Below, piece after piece: positions 9,498-18,526 of a stretch of DNA of 64,000 bases (position 1 is the first letter of the stretch; every line of letters begins with the position of its first letter). Origin of the DNA: Comamonadaceae bacterium (lineage in GTDB: Bacteria; Pseudomonadota; Gammaproteobacteria; Burkholderiales; Burkholderiaceae_C). The notes below the pieces were generated by a model. The model did not search any database. It was not told where the DNA came from and saw only the letters and a list, made by a program, of their open reading frames with translations. Where the stretch lies: contig JAIYBB010000012.1 in assembly GCA_027488735.1 (NCBI GenBank), positions 124,001 to 188,000 of the forward strand, read 5' to 3'. Made by a program: the position numbers and the translations under genes.

Positions 9498-11513
9498 TCA
9501 AAATTCATCCCATAGTTGTCGCACAACATATTCAGCACCTCTGAGGCTAAGGTGATCATCATCCATGTAAAACAAGATGTCGTTCTTTGAACCAAAACAC
9601 CATTCGTTGTCACACAATGCTTGGGCTAAATCAATGACTTTGATTTCAGGTCTTTCTGACAAAATTTGATTCACTGCATTCCTGTGCTTTTCAGTTCTGG
9701 CTAAAAAATCACTTTTAGCCACTGCGCATGGCTTTCTTACACTGCTGTTCATCACCATGGGTCTGAAAGAAAAGCAGCTTCGGATGTCAAATCCCAGCTC
9801 CGGAACATCATGCAAAAAAGTTACTTTTTTATCAGCCGCCAACAAAGCATCCAAGGTATTGGCCAAACCCTTTGCGAAGACTTCTTCATTGCTTCGAAAA
9901 CCTCTTTCTTCATCATCAAAGTGCAATACCCATGTGCCAAATTGTGAGGACTCTATGTCTCCAAAACCTTTACCAGATGTGTACATCGGGCCCCTGCTTG
10001 TCAGTATCACTTCCTTGATCGCAGGATCCTTGATGATGCGCAGAAGCGCTTGGGTCCCTTTTTGCAAGCAATTTCTGACATCGCCTCCAATGTCTTGAAT
10101 CACCACATTCAACAGTGGCGGACATCCATCACTGCCTCCATAAAGCGCCACGGTCTGACCTTTAGATTTAAATCGCTCAACCAGCCCAGGGTAAATTGTC
10201 AACGCATGGCTGTCTCCCATCACCACAGCCGTGGGTTCAGGCCCACTGGTCAAGCAACGTGGACCCTCGTTATTTACTTGGCTGCAATACCAATCCGTAC
10301 TGGTCGGTATGTCGAACGCCAGATCAGAAATTTGGACTTCAATCAACTGATTGGTAAATCTTGACTTGAATCCCTCGGATAAGTATGTTGCGAAACCCAA
10401 GCAAGCTGTGATGAACATGAGCGCCATCAATGTGTATGTTTTTGCTTTGAGATATCTTCCAAAACGGGCGGGTCTCTCAATAAAGTAAAAAGTGAGCAAC
10501 GACAAAATAAATGCAACAGCAATACAAAAAATTTTGATGGGCCAATCAGGCTCGGTTTGTTGAAGGATTCTTGAAAACGACAGCAGCGGCCAATGCCATA
10601 AGTACAACGGGTAGCTGATCAAACCAATGCCAACAAGTATGCGATTGGAGAGAACGCGTTGGTTAAACCATGATTGCTGCCCCGACAAAATAATCAATAA
10701 GGTTCCCATCACCGGTAACAGTGCCAACACACCAGCAAACCGCTGATCTTGATCAATCACAAGCAAGCTAACCGACAACAAAAGAATTCCCAAGATAGGC
10801 AATCCCTGTTTGATGTGTCTGTGACGGAAAAGCTTGGCGTTGATTGCATCAGAGGTCATGACACCTTGCCGGGCCAACTGTGCCAACAAACTCCCTGCCA
10901 GCAGTTCCCATATTCGGGTGAAGGGCAAGAAAAAACTGGCTGACGGATTTTTTTCCATCATGAACAAGTTCAAAAAAAACGAGCAAAGCAATATGGCTAA
11001 AGTGATTTTGATTGCATTGAATCTGTGTTTGTAGATCAAGAACAAAGTCAACGGCCAGAGTAAATAAAATTGCTCCTCTACGCCTAGGCTCCAAAGATGA
11101 AGAAGTGGTTTTGAATTGGCGGCGTAATCAAAATAACCAGTGTCGCTCCAGATCATCCAATTTGGAATCAAAAGCGCCGCAGCAGCAATGTGCTTGCAGA
11201 GCAATTTGTACTCATCTGATAGCAAAGCGAACCAAGCAAATATTTGACAAGCCAACAACACCAAAATGAGTGATGGAAAAAGGCGTCTTACCCTGCTGGC
11301 ATAAAAAGAAGTAAAACTGAAATTTTGTTGATGAAGACCTTCTTGGATTAGATTTGTAATCAAAAATCCAGAGATCACAAAGAATATATCCACACCTATA
11401 AATCCGGCCGGAACCCATTCGGGGAAAGCATGAAATGCGATGACGATCAGTACAGCAACCGCGCGCAATCCGTCTATGTCAGGTCGGTAAGCTGTTGCGT
11501 GAAAATGATTCAT
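9498..11513 (-). CDS. Acyltransferase (OafA/YrhL type) with C-terminal SGNH domain
   Basis: A 671-residue membrane enzyme. The N-terminal 350 or so residues are an acyltransferase-3 domain with about ten transmembrane helices, starting with YRPDIDGLRAVAVLIVIAFH, whose Arg-Asp and His are family hallmarks. The C-terminal periplasmic half is an SGNH hydrolase-like domain with GDSHALTIYPG (block I) and DDDHLSLRGAEYV (block V). Such proteins O-acetylate lipopolysaccharide or other cell-surface sugars. I chose ATG 11513 over an upstream TTG at 11564 because the conserved domain begins eight residues later. It is a single-gene unit; no polysaccharide genes are adjacent. Confidence 0.85.
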   Translation of the reverse strand: MNHFHATAYRPDIDGLRAVAVLIVIAFHAFPEWVPAGFIGVDIFFVISGFLITNLIQEGLHQQNFSFTSFYASRVRRLFPSLILVLLACQIFAWFALLSDEYKLLCKHIAAAALLIPNWMIWSDTGYFDYAANSKPLLHLWSLGVEEQFYLLWPLTLFLIYKHRFNAIKITLAILLCSFFLNLFMMEKNPSASFFLPFTRIWELLAGSLLAQLARQGVMTSDAINAKLFRHRHIKQGLPILGILLLSVSLLVIDQDQRFAGVLALLPVMGTLLIILSGQQSWFNQRVLSNRILVGIGLISYPLYLWHWPLLSFSRILQQTEPDWPIKIFCIAVAFILSLLTFYFIERPARFGRYLKAKTYTLMALMFITACLGFATYLSEGFKSRFTNQLIEVQISDLAFDIPTSTDWYCSQVNNEGPRCLTSGPEPTAVVMGDSHALTIYPGLVERFKSKGQTVALYGGSDGCPPLLNVVIQDIGGDVRNCLQKGTQALLRIIKDPAIKEVILTSRGPMYTSGKGFGDIESSQFGTWVLHFDDEERGFRSNEEVFAKGLANTLDALLAADKKVTFLHDVPELGFDIRSCFSFRPMVMNSSVRKPCAVAKSDFLARTEKHRNAVNQILSERPEIKVIDLAQALCDNEWCFGSKNDILFYMDDDHLSLRGAEYVVRQLWDEF

Positions 11514-11755
11514 ACTCAAATGGTGACACGGCTCAGGACATGCCTGAAGGGATGCCGTTTCCAAACTCTGATTTATTGAGCAACATGTAGCTCACTTTCA
11601 TTTTGACTCCCAAATAGTTGACTCAAAACCTGTTCAATTGATGAGTTAATCTAGCATATATTTGGAAATATCTATAGAATTCACGAGAATAAATCAAATA
11701 AGCAATTCAAAACCTACTCAGCCTCCGCATTCCATCTGAAAAACGAATACTCTCC

Positions 11756-12043
11756 ATGACAGTTCGCAAGTTAATCAAACAAAGGTCACTCACTGCAGGC
11801 GATATTTCCCATGTGATTCAAATGGCATGGGAAGACCGCACTTCATTTGAGACCATCAAGGATCGAACTGGGCTTACCGAGCCAGAGGTCATCTGTCTCA
11901 TGAGGTCTCAGTTAAAGCCCCAGTCTTTCAGCATGTGGAGAAAACGGGTTGCCGGCAGAGTAACAAAACACCGTGCCTTGCGGCATCCAGCCATGAAGTT
12001 CAATGATCAACAGATTGCCGATCACCGCAGAGCTAATTGCTGA
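11756..12043 (+). CDS. TIGR03643 family protein (DUF2805)
   Basis: A 95-residue basic protein matching the TIGR03643 family: AWEDRTSFETIKDRTGLTE followed by EVICLMR and the WRKRV-AGRVTKHR region. The first half reads as a helix-turn-helix-like fold, so a DNA or RNA contact is possible. Genes of this family are regularly found next to photolyase/cryptochrome and DUF2256 genes, as here, where DUF2256 starts 3 bases after this stop. The role is unknown; co-occurrence suggests a part in light-linked damage repair. Confidence 0.8.
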   Translation: MTVRKLIKQRSLTAGDISHVIQMAWEDRTSFETIKDRTGLTEPEVICLMRSQLKPQSFSMWRKRVAGRVTKHRALRHPAMKFNDQQIADHRRANC

Positions 12044-12046
12044 GCC

Positions 12047-12232
12047 ATGAAAACACAGGAAATGGCTGCAAGTCTTTCATTCAAAGGGAACAAACAAAAC
12101 CTGCCGAGCAAGCCCTGCCTGGTTTGCGGGCGTGAGATGACGTGGCGTAAGTCATGGGCCAAAAATTGGGATGCAGTGAAGTACTGCTCTGATGCTTGCA
12201 GAAAATTCAAACCAAGCAGCAATACCTCATGA
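12047..12232 (+). CDS. DUF2256 zinc-ribbon-like small protein
   Basis: A 61-residue protein with the DUF2256 pattern: PCLVCGREMTWRKSWAKNW, then VKYCSDACRKFK. Four cysteines in two CxxC/CxxxC pairs could bind zinc or an iron-sulphur cluster. It sits between the TIGR03643 gene (3-base gap) and the photolyase gene (ATGA overlap), forming a tight three-gene operon. No function is established for the family; the constant pairing with photolyase suggests an accessory role. Confidence 0.85.
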   Translation: MKTQEMAASLSFKGNKQNLPSKPCLVCGREMTWRKSWAKNWDAVKYCSDACRKFKPSSNTS

Positions 12233-13749
12233 GTTATTCATTGGTTTGGTTGAAGCGTGATTTGCGCTGGAACGACCATGAAGCCATGACGCAGGCCAGC
12301 AGACAAGGCCCTGTTCGCTGCATCTACGTCATTGAGCCAGAACTGTGGTTACAGCCAGACGCTGCACTTCAACATTTTGAGTTTATTCGCGAGTCCTTGC
12401 AAGATTTGGACAAACACTTACGCAGCCTAGGTGGCCAAGTTGAGATCCACCACGGTGATATGGTCACTGTTTTGTCTGACATATGGAGAGAGGCTCCATT
12501 CAACGGCATGTTTTCCCACGAGGAAACTGGCAATGCATGGACCTTTTCACGCGACCTGAAAGTGGCAGACTGGTTTAAGCACCACGGTATTCCTTGGCAT
12601 GAACTCCCCCAATTCGGTGTCGTCAGAGGCTTGAAGAATCGTGACGTGTGGCAGCGCGCTTGGGAACATCATATGCGTCTGCCGCTGTCAAATTTTGAAA
12701 CATTGCGCTTTTGGCGTCCAGCTGTCTGCGATAGCCTGGCGATGACTGCCCCATCCCATTTGCAACACAACCCGCCACAGCGACAACTTGGCGGGCGCAA
12801 GCTTGCATTGCAAACGCTCAACAGTTTTCTTACCGCACGAAGCATGGGATACCGTGGTGGCATCTCGTCACCTGTCAGCGCGCCGGACGCATGCTCACGC
12901 CTGTCAGCTTACCTAAGCTATGGTTGCATCAGCATGCGCGAAGTCGTGCAGCAAACCAGAGCTCAACTTGCACTGTTGCCACCACAAGCCAGTCGCCACC
13001 GCGCTGGCTTGACGGGCTTTTTAAGTCGACTTCATTGGCATTGCCATTTCATACAAAAGCTAGAAAGTGAGCCTGCCATTGAATGGCGAAACATGCACCG
13101 TGGCTATGATGGACTGCGAGAGCAAGACTTCAATCTTGAATATTTTGAAGCGCTGAAAAATGCAAGAAGCGGCTGGCCTATGGTTGATGCCTGCGTCGTC
13201 ATGCTCAGGGAGACAGGATGGCTCAACTTTCGCATGCGTGCCATGTTGGTGTCAGTCGCAGCTTACCCATTGTGGCTGCACTGGCGTCCAGTGGGCGAAT
13301 GGCTGGCGACACAATTTTTAGACTACGAACCTGGAATTCATTGGAGCCAATTGCAAATGCAATCGGGAACCACAGGCATAAACACTACAAGGGTGTACAA
13401 CCCCATCAAGCAAGCCCAAGATCACGACCCTCACGGTCAATTTGTCAAGCGATGGTTACCTCGCATGCGGGACGTGCCACAAGCTTGGTTGTTTCAACCC
13501 TGGTTGATGCGCCAAGAATCACTCATCAACGGTGGCGCAAAAATAGATATCGTTGAACCTTTGGTGGACTTGGCCGCAGCCATGCGGGAATCTAAACAAA
13601 GACTTCACCAACTCAGACAAACGCCATCCGTCAGGGCTGGCAAGAAGGATATCATTGAAAAGCATGCATCGCGCAAAAAAACTAGCCCTGTTTCCAAACC
13701 AGCTCGTCCAAAAAGTGAAGACAATCAACAATTAGGATTTGATTTTTGA
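12229..13749 (+). CDS. Cryptochrome/deoxyribodipyrimidine photolyase family protein
   Basis: A 506-residue flavoprotein of the photolyase/cryptochrome superfamily, which uses blue light to split pyrimidine dimers or to signal. The N-terminal Rossmann domain starts LVWLKRDLRWNDHEAM. The C-terminal FAD domain contains TGFLSRLHWHCHF, the WPMVDACVVMLRETGWLNFRMR block split in two here by reading, and LDYEPGIHWSQLQMQSGTTG with the catalytic-pocket residues. A Lys/Arg-rich tail of about 50 residues follows. ATG 12229 overlaps the DUF2256 stop. Whether it repairs DNA or acts as a cryptochrome cannot be told from the sequence. Confidence 0.85.
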   Translation: MSYSLVWLKRDLRWNDHEAMTQASRQGPVRCIYVIEPELWLQPDAALQHFEFIRESLQDLDKHLRSLGGQVEIHHGDMVTVLSDIWREAPFNGMFSHEETGNAWTFSRDLKVADWFKHHGIPWHELPQFGVVRGLKNRDVWQRAWEHHMRLPLSNFETLRFWRPAVCDSLAMTAPSHLQHNPPQRQLGGRKLALQTLNSFLTARSMGYRGGISSPVSAPDACSRLSAYLSYGCISMREVVQQTRAQLALLPPQASRHRAGLTGFLSRLHWHCHFIQKLESEPAIEWRNMHRGYDGLREQDFNLEYFEALKNARSGWPMVDACVVMLRETGWLNFRMRAMLVSVAAYPLWLHWRPVGEWLATQFLDYEPGIHWSQLQMQSGTTGINTTRVYNPIKQAQDHDPHGQFVKRWLPRMRDVPQAWLFQPWLMRQESLINGGAKIDIVEPLVDLAAAMRESKQRLHQLRQTPSVRAGKKDIIEKHASRKKTSPVSKPARPKSEDNQQLGFDF

Positions 13750-13803
13750 CTGTGCTGCTCGCTAAGTGTCAGCATTGTGGGCAATTACAAGGCTAAACAA
13801 CAT

Positions 13804-14463
13804 ATGGAACTTCACACCGATACCAAGATCAGAGTTGCAGTTAACACTGCGGATATGTCTTGGGTAGCTTCACCCGTTAACGGCATTGATCGGAAAATGC
13901 TAGAACGGTATGGCGATGAGATTGCTCGCGCAACCAGTTTGGTGCGGTATGCCCCTGATTCCAGCTTCACCCCTCACCAGCATGAGCTGGGAGAAGAAAT
14001 ACTTGTCCTAGACGGTGTGTTTCAAGATGAGCATGGTCAGTACCCTGCTGGTACGTACTTGAAGAACCCGCCAGGTTCTGGTCACACGCCTTTCACTGAA
14101 ACAGGATGCACCCTTTTCGTCAAACTTAGATACCTAAATCCCGCAGACGATGAACGCGTGGTCGTCCACACTCATTCTGCTGAGTGGTACCAAGGAATGG
14201 TTCCTGGGCTCACAGTGATGCCACTGTCAACTGCAGGGACCACCAACACGGCTTTGGTCCGCTGGGCTCCCGGCACTTACTTCAACCCTCACAGACATTT
14301 TGGAGGTGAAGAAATATTTGTCGTCGATGGTATTTTTGAAGATGAGCACGGGCGCTATCCCAAAGGATATTGGTTGCGTAGCCCGCATATGAGCGCCCAC
14401 AAACCTTTTAGTGTGGAAGGATGCACTATCTTGGTCAAGACTGGTCATTTGTTAGAAGATTAA
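13804..14463 (+). CDS. Double-cupin protein, ChrR-like
   Basis: A 219-residue protein made of two similar cupin domains. Each has the metal-binding pattern: HQHELGEEILVLDGVFQDEHG in the first and HRHFGGEEIFVVDGIFEDEHG in the second, both split around residues 50-75 and 150-180. This matches the C-terminal cupin of ChrR, the anti-sigma factor that senses singlet oxygen through zinc, but the N-terminal zinc-binding anti-sigma domain is absent. It lies 54 bases after the photolyase gene on the same strand. It may be an enzyme or stress protein; an anti-sigma role is unlikely. An upstream GTG at 13777 is a less likely start. Confidence 0.75.
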   Translation: MELHTDTKIRVAVNTADMSWVASPVNGIDRKMLERYGDEIARATSLVRYAPDSSFTPHQHELGEEILVLDGVFQDEHGQYPAGTYLKNPPGSGHTPFTETGCTLFVKLRYLNPADDERVVVHTHSAEWYQGMVPGLTVMPLSTAGTTNTALVRWAPGTYFNPHRHFGGEEIFVVDGIFEDEHGRYPKGYWLRSPHMSAHKPFSVEGCTILVKTGHLLED

Positions 14464-14551
14464 CTATGGCGCCTGAAGTCTTAGGTATTTTGGCGTCACA
14501 AATAACTCGACATGCCTAATCAGCGACTGTTAAACCTTGCGTCATGCTGAT

Positions 14552-15910
14552 TCAATAATTGAGCCATCTCAAAAAATCATTGGTAAAGGTCAAAATAATC
14601 AAAGTAAAAATGGTGGCCATACCCAACAAACCCAAGCGTTCTTGCCACAAGGCAGAAACTGGTTTGCCATAAATAGCTTCCCACATGTAATAGAGAAGAT
14701 GCCCACCATCAAGCATAGGAATGGGCATCAAGTTCAATACGCCAATACTCAGACTGAAAATCGCAAGAAAACCAAGGTATTGATGCAATCCTGCTGCTGA
14801 TTTTCCAGCGATGTCCGCTATGTAAAAGGGCCCACCTAATTGCTTCCAACCGTCTGAAGTGTAAAAAATTTGAATAAAACCAATCACCGTCAACTTTATT
14901 TGTGCGATCACTTTTGCAGCAGCTTGTCCAAGGCCGGTAAGAAATCCATCCGCGAGCCAAATTGTGGCTGGCGCATTGCCGAGCACCGCATCAATTTTGG
15001 CAACAGTACGACCATCTTTGGAAAATATTTCAGGCTTGACTGTGGTGATCAGTCGTTCATTGTTTGCACGCAGAATTTCCCACTTTTGTTCGCCCTTTGC
15101 TGCTCTCACCATGCGAATGACATGGGCCGCATCGACCATCTTTTGTCCATCAATCAATAAAATCTTGTCACCAGCCAATAGGCCTGCTTTGCTGGCGACA
15201 CCACCTGAGAGCACATCAGCAATCATGGGGTCGCGCCTTGGACCTTGTATGCCCAGCATATTCATCTGATCAATGCTGTTGTGACCTTGCAAGCCCAACA
15301 AGCTGATCTCTGCGGTTCGTGAACCGCCAGTGGAAGAAGATTCAATCTGTAAATACAAGTGGGTGGCTTCTTGCAGCGCTAGCAAAGTGAATGTGTGAAG
15401 CTGTTCCATACTTTCTACGGATTGCCATTCACCCGCTTTCAATCCAACGTTTGTCACCAAGTCACCGCTTGACAAACCCGCCTGATCTGCAAGGCTTGCG
15501 GGTGGCGGAGACGAAAGCTGCGGCAACTGTCTTTCATAGCCCATCCAATTCATTGCTGCATAGAGCAATAGGGCTAACAGCAAATTAATGACTGGTCCTG
15601 CCAAAACAATACTTGTCCGTACCAACAGCGGTTGACTGTCAAATGCATGTTTAGCATTGAATGGATCATCCGTGCAGTTATCGGCCGTCTGAAACTTGAC
15701 ATACCCGCCTAAAGGAATGGCGTTGACAGTGAATTCTGTATGGCTTTGCAACCCCGGTTGGAGGCTTTTCCAAACGAACAACGGCTTGCCAAAACCCATC
15801 GAGAACCTGAGCACTCTGACTCGCCAATACAGTGCCAACAAGTAGTGGCCCATTTCATGAACAAAAATGACCACTATCAGCGCGAGAAAAAATGCAATCC
15901 AAGTGGTCAT
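14552..15910 (-). CDS. M50 family site-2 metalloprotease (RseP-like)
   Basis: A 452-residue intramembrane zinc protease. The first transmembrane helix carries HEMGH (about residues 17-21). A PDZ domain follows (DVLSGGVASKAGLLAGDKILLIDGQ in two parts near residue 215), preceded by a degenerate second PDZ. The C-terminal helix has the third ligand motif MPIPMLDGGHLLYY. RseP-type enzymes cut anti-sigma factors inside the membrane. The usual dxr/bamA neighbours are absent, so this may be a paralogue with another substrate. ATG 15910 lies 16 bases after the DUF4399 stop and is preferred to in-frame starts that overlap that gene. Confidence 0.82.
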   Translation of the reverse strand: MTTWIAFFLALIVVIFVHEMGHYLLALYWRVRVLRFSMGFGKPLFVWKSLQPGLQSHTEFTVNAIPLGGYVKFQTADNCTDDPFNAKHAFDSQPLLVRTSIVLAGPVINLLLALLLYAAMNWMGYERQLPQLSSPPPASLADQAGLSSGDLVTNVGLKAGEWQSVESMEQLHTFTLLALQEATHLYLQIESSSTGGSRTAEISLLGLQGHNSIDQMNMLGIQGPRRDPMIADVLSGGVASKAGLLAGDKILLIDGQKMVDAAHVIRMVRAAKGEQKWEILRANNERLITTVKPEIFSKDGRTVAKIDAVLGNAPATIWLADGFLTGLGQAAAKVIAQIKLTVIGFIQIFYTSDGWKQLGGPFYIADIAGKSAAGLHQYLGFLAIFSLSIGVLNLMPIPMLDGGHLLYYMWEAIYGKPVSALWQERLGLLGMATIFTLIILTFTNDFLRWLNY

Positions 15911-15926
15911 TGAAGGACCGTGTTCG

Positions 15927-16322
15927 TCATGGTTTACCCACCACATTGATTGAAATTGTTTTTCTGAATGCTGCTCCATATGAGCGGTGAGCACTGTCAC
16001 CAAATTGCAAAGTCAATTTGTATTTGCCCGGCTGTAAAAAAACTTCAGCTTCTGATTGCCCTTTTCCATAGTGCTTGTGCTGGTTGTCAAAGGGAATCAC
16101 CACATTCTCTTCAATATCCACTGCATTGATAAATAAATGGTGATGTCCTGTTCCCGGCCTCACCTCAGTTGCTGGCGCCAATTCCAAACCGCTGACAGAA
16201 AATTTGGCCCAAAATGTTGGCTCGACAGTGTCTCCATCTTTCGGATAAATAAAATCCACCCCTTGTGCCGCGGCGAACAAGGGCGCGATAAGCAAACCCA
16301 ACACAATGAATCTCTTCTTCAT
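15927..16322 (-). CDS. DUF4399 periplasmic protein
   Basis: A 131-residue exported protein. Residues 1-19 form a signal peptide (MKKRFIVLGLLIAPLFAAA). The mature part has the DUF4399 pattern: PKDGDTVEPTFWAKFSVSG, then GTGHHHLFINA with a His cluster that could bind metal, and a C-terminal QFGDSAHRSYG. The fold is expected to be a beta-sandwich. It lies between the adhesin E-like gene and the M50 protease gene on the same strand with short gaps, so it is probably cotranscribed. Function unknown. Confidence 0.75.
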   Translation of the reverse strand: MKKRFIVLGLLIAPLFAAAQGVDFIYPKDGDTVEPTFWAKFSVSGLELAPATEVRPGTGHHHLFINAVDIEENVVIPFDNQHKHYGKGQSEAEVFLQPGKYKLTLQFGDSAHRSYGAAFRKTISINVVGKP

Positions 16323-16349
16323 AGATTTCCTTTGCTAAAAAATAACGGG

Positions 16350-16733
16350 TTAACTGAGCTTAGGGCATAGCATTTGGAGCAACTCTAGATTGCGGGTTCC
16401 CTCGACCGCCACACGCCAATCGTTGTCAGCTTCCTCGCTGGCACTGATGCGTTCACCACTGAGCAGGGGGCCGGCAAAAAATTCACCCGATAGATTACGA
16501 AAAAGCTGTTTGCCACAGTCATATTCCTTGCGTGTTTTGCTAGACAACACACGATTCAAAGGAAAGCTGTAATTGAGCATTTCCCAAACGATCACCTTGT
16601 CTTTGTTGATTTGTACGGTAGCTGGGTCGTAATAAAAAACAGCTTTACCGTTGTCCGCATATTCCAGCCAGTCAGCGTGGGTAAAGGTCCACGAAAAGCA
16701 TGCGATCAATCCTGCCAACACTTGTATTTTCAT
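16350..16733 (-). CDS. Secreted protein of the surface-adhesin E type
   Basis: A 127-residue protein with a signal peptide (residues 1-20, ending THA) and the pattern of surface-adhesin protein E-like proteins common in Burkholderiales: DWLEYADNGKAVFYYDP, then a conserved Cys in KEYDCGKQLFR and a second Cys near the end. The two cysteines could form a disulphide. Its start overlaps the DHOR stop by ATGA, so the two are translationally coupled. The family name does not prove an adhesin role here. Confidence 0.65.
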   Translation of the reverse strand: MKIQVLAGLIACFSWTFTHADWLEYADNGKAVFYYDPATVQINKDKVIVWEMLNYSFPLNRVLSSKTRKEYDCGKQLFRNLSGEFFAGPLLSGERISASEEADNDWRVAVEGTRNLELLQMLCPKLS

Positions 16734-18118
16734 AGTGAATTCACAAAATGAATCATTGCTTCGCGCTCGTCTTTGGACATGGCGGCAAACGCATCGCGTG
16801 ATTTTTTGGCTTCACCGCCGTGCCACAAAATCGCCTCCAACACATTACGCGCTCTGCCATCGTGTAACAAATGGGTGCTTCCATTGACCTGTTGCGACAG
16901 ACCTATGCCCCACAGCGGTGCAGTGCGCCAGTCTCGCGGGCCCGCCTTGAATTCGGGCCGGCCATCGGCCAATTCTTCACCCATGTCATGCAACAACAAG
17001 TCGGTGTAGGCATGAAATGTGGTGTGGGCAATGGCAGGCAACAATGGGTAATCACCTGTTTTCAGCGCTGGCAAATGACATTGGGCACACCCTGCCTGTT
17101 CAAACAGTACTTGTCCACGGCGCACTTGTGCAGATTCTTTATTCCGAGGCGGTGGCGGTGCCAGTGCCGCTTGCCAAAACTCTAATTGGTCCCAGTTGTA
17201 ATCAAGTAACTCAGGGCGATTACCTGGCGGCATGGCCAAGCACAGCGTTTGTACAGGCGGACAATTCTCTTCTATGTACAAAGAAGAAGTGACCCCCATG
17301 TCACCCAAAAATGCCGTGGCAGTTTGCTGCCTGATGCTGGGCTGGGCGGCCTTCCATCCAAAACGTCCCACTGCTTCAGTACGCTTAATATCGTCGCGGA
17401 CATAGTTAATGCGGCCATTCAGACCTTGTGTTTTTTGGTGCTGGGCAATGGCTTGAAGACTTGCCTGCGGAACCGCTTCAAGAAATCCCAAACCAAACAC
17501 AGCTTGTGTATTTCTTAAAGAGAACATGACATCGGGCCCAAGCGGACCAAACGCCAAATTTTCTATGCGTAACTGTGGTTTGCGCAATTCAACCTCGGTA
17601 CCGTCTGCCAACCTGACTTGGTGATAAAGCCAGTCGATAAAAACATCTGCTTCACCAGGTTTACGGTTCTCCTTGAGCCCAACGCTTACGCCAGTGACCT
17701 GTATCTGATCGCCGTAATGTGGATGCGGTTTTGGTTCACCATGCGCACCCTCACCCGGGACAGACAGACGCAATAGTTGTTGAGTAATGACCGCGTTATC
17801 AAGGGTACGCCCCCGCCCTGCTTGCACATGGCATACAGAACAGGCGTCAGCGATGAAGGTCGGTCCCAAGCCCCAGTGTCCGCCAAGCAATGGGAACACC
17901 ACCCAAGGCACAGAAAATTCCTTTTCACCTTCTCTGAAAACTCCGATTTGTTTAAAGCTCAGGCCCGCAACAGGTTGCAGATACGCTTGCTGCGGGCTAA
18001 GCGGCTTGGGTTCAGAGCGAAGTATTTGTGCAAAAGCTTGCCATGACAGCAATACCAAAACCGCTACACCCAAACACAGTTTGAGGCCAAGCGTGGGCCG
18101 TGAAAACCACATGCTCAA
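16730..18118 (-). CDS. Di-heme oxidoreductase (DHOR, DUF1111) family
   Basis: A 462-residue protein with an N-terminal signal anchor and two CxxCH haem c sites: CSVCH about residue 93 and CAQCH about residue 345. The C-terminal part has TDLLLHDMGEELADG and RTAPLWGIGL, both diagnostic of the DHOR/thiol-oxidoreductase family related to MauG and cytochrome c peroxidases. It should act in the periplasm as an electron carrier or peroxidase. It heads a four-gene minus-strand operon with adhesin E, DUF4399 and M50 genes. Family assignment is firm; the substrate is unknown. Confidence 0.85.
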   Translation of the reverse strand: MSMWFSRPTLGLKLCLGVAVLVLLSWQAFAQILRSEPKPLSPQQAYLQPVAGLSFKQIGVFREGEKEFSVPWVVFPLLGGHWGLGPTFIADACSVCHVQAGRGRTLDNAVITQQLLRLSVPGEGAHGEPKPHPHYGDQIQVTGVSVGLKENRKPGEADVFIDWLYHQVRLADGTEVELRKPQLRIENLAFGPLGPDVMFSLRNTQAVFGLGFLEAVPQASLQAIAQHQKTQGLNGRINYVRDDIKRTEAVGRFGWKAAQPSIRQQTATAFLGDMGVTSSLYIEENCPPVQTLCLAMPPGNRPELLDYNWDQLEFWQAALAPPPPRNKESAQVRRGQVLFEQAGCAQCHLPALKTGDYPLLPAIAHTTFHAYTDLLLHDMGEELADGRPEFKAGPRDWRTAPLWGIGLSQQVNGSTHLLHDGRARNVLEAILWHGGEAKKSRDAFAAMSKDEREAMIHFVNSL

Positions 18119-18149
18119 AGACTGGCACTGAACAGGTCAAAACTGAGTT

Positions 18150-18431
18150 TCAACACTTTTGCTCCATGGAGCAAGATTTGTATTCAGGGTCTGGAAGCAC
18201 CACGCCTTCGCACGCCTCCTTGACATTGATCTTGGCATTACGGCATGCAGTGCCCAGTGCAACCATAGAGTCAGTGGCTGCGTTTTTCATGTCACAGAAA
18301 TATTCTTGCTGCTTTTGTGCGTCTTGACAGGTGCCCACACGGGTTTTCTTTTCCTGTTCATTGGCTGAAACAGTCAGGGAAAACAGGGCCAATGACAATA
18401 AAGCTATAGATGTCTTTTGGATTTTGTTCAT
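18150..18431 (-). CDS. Small secreted four-cysteine protein
   Basis: A 93-residue protein with a clear signal peptide (residues 1-23, ending VSA). The mature part has six cysteines (GTCQDAQ, YFCDMKN, GTACRNA, EACEG, KSCSMEQKC region), suggesting disulphides in the periplasm. I chose ATG 18431 because the signal peptide begins there; a further 13 upstream codons look non-coding. It lies 32 bases upstream of the DHOR gene on the same strand. No family is recognised. Confidence 0.6.
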   Translation of the reverse strand: MNKIQKTSIALLSLALFSLTVSANEQEKKTRVGTCQDAQKQQEYFCDMKNAATDSMVALGTACRNAKINVKEACEGVVLPDPEYKSCSMEQKC

Positions 18432-18469
18432 ATGCATCTCTGAAAGAAGTTTGGTTTTCAAATAAAACA

Positions 18470-18501
18470 AGCAAGCTGCATAGCTATGTATGCAGCTTGC
18501 T
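18470..18501 (-). terminator. Terminator after the amidohydrolase gene
   Basis: A perfect 12-bp stem AGCAAGCTGCAT / ATGCAGCTTGCT encloses an 8-base loop and, on the minus strand, is followed by a T-rich tract (TGTTTTATTT). It lies 26 bases beyond the amidohydrolase stop codon. Confidence 0.8.
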
Positions 18502-18526
18502 GTTCACTCACGCATGCAAACCTTGA

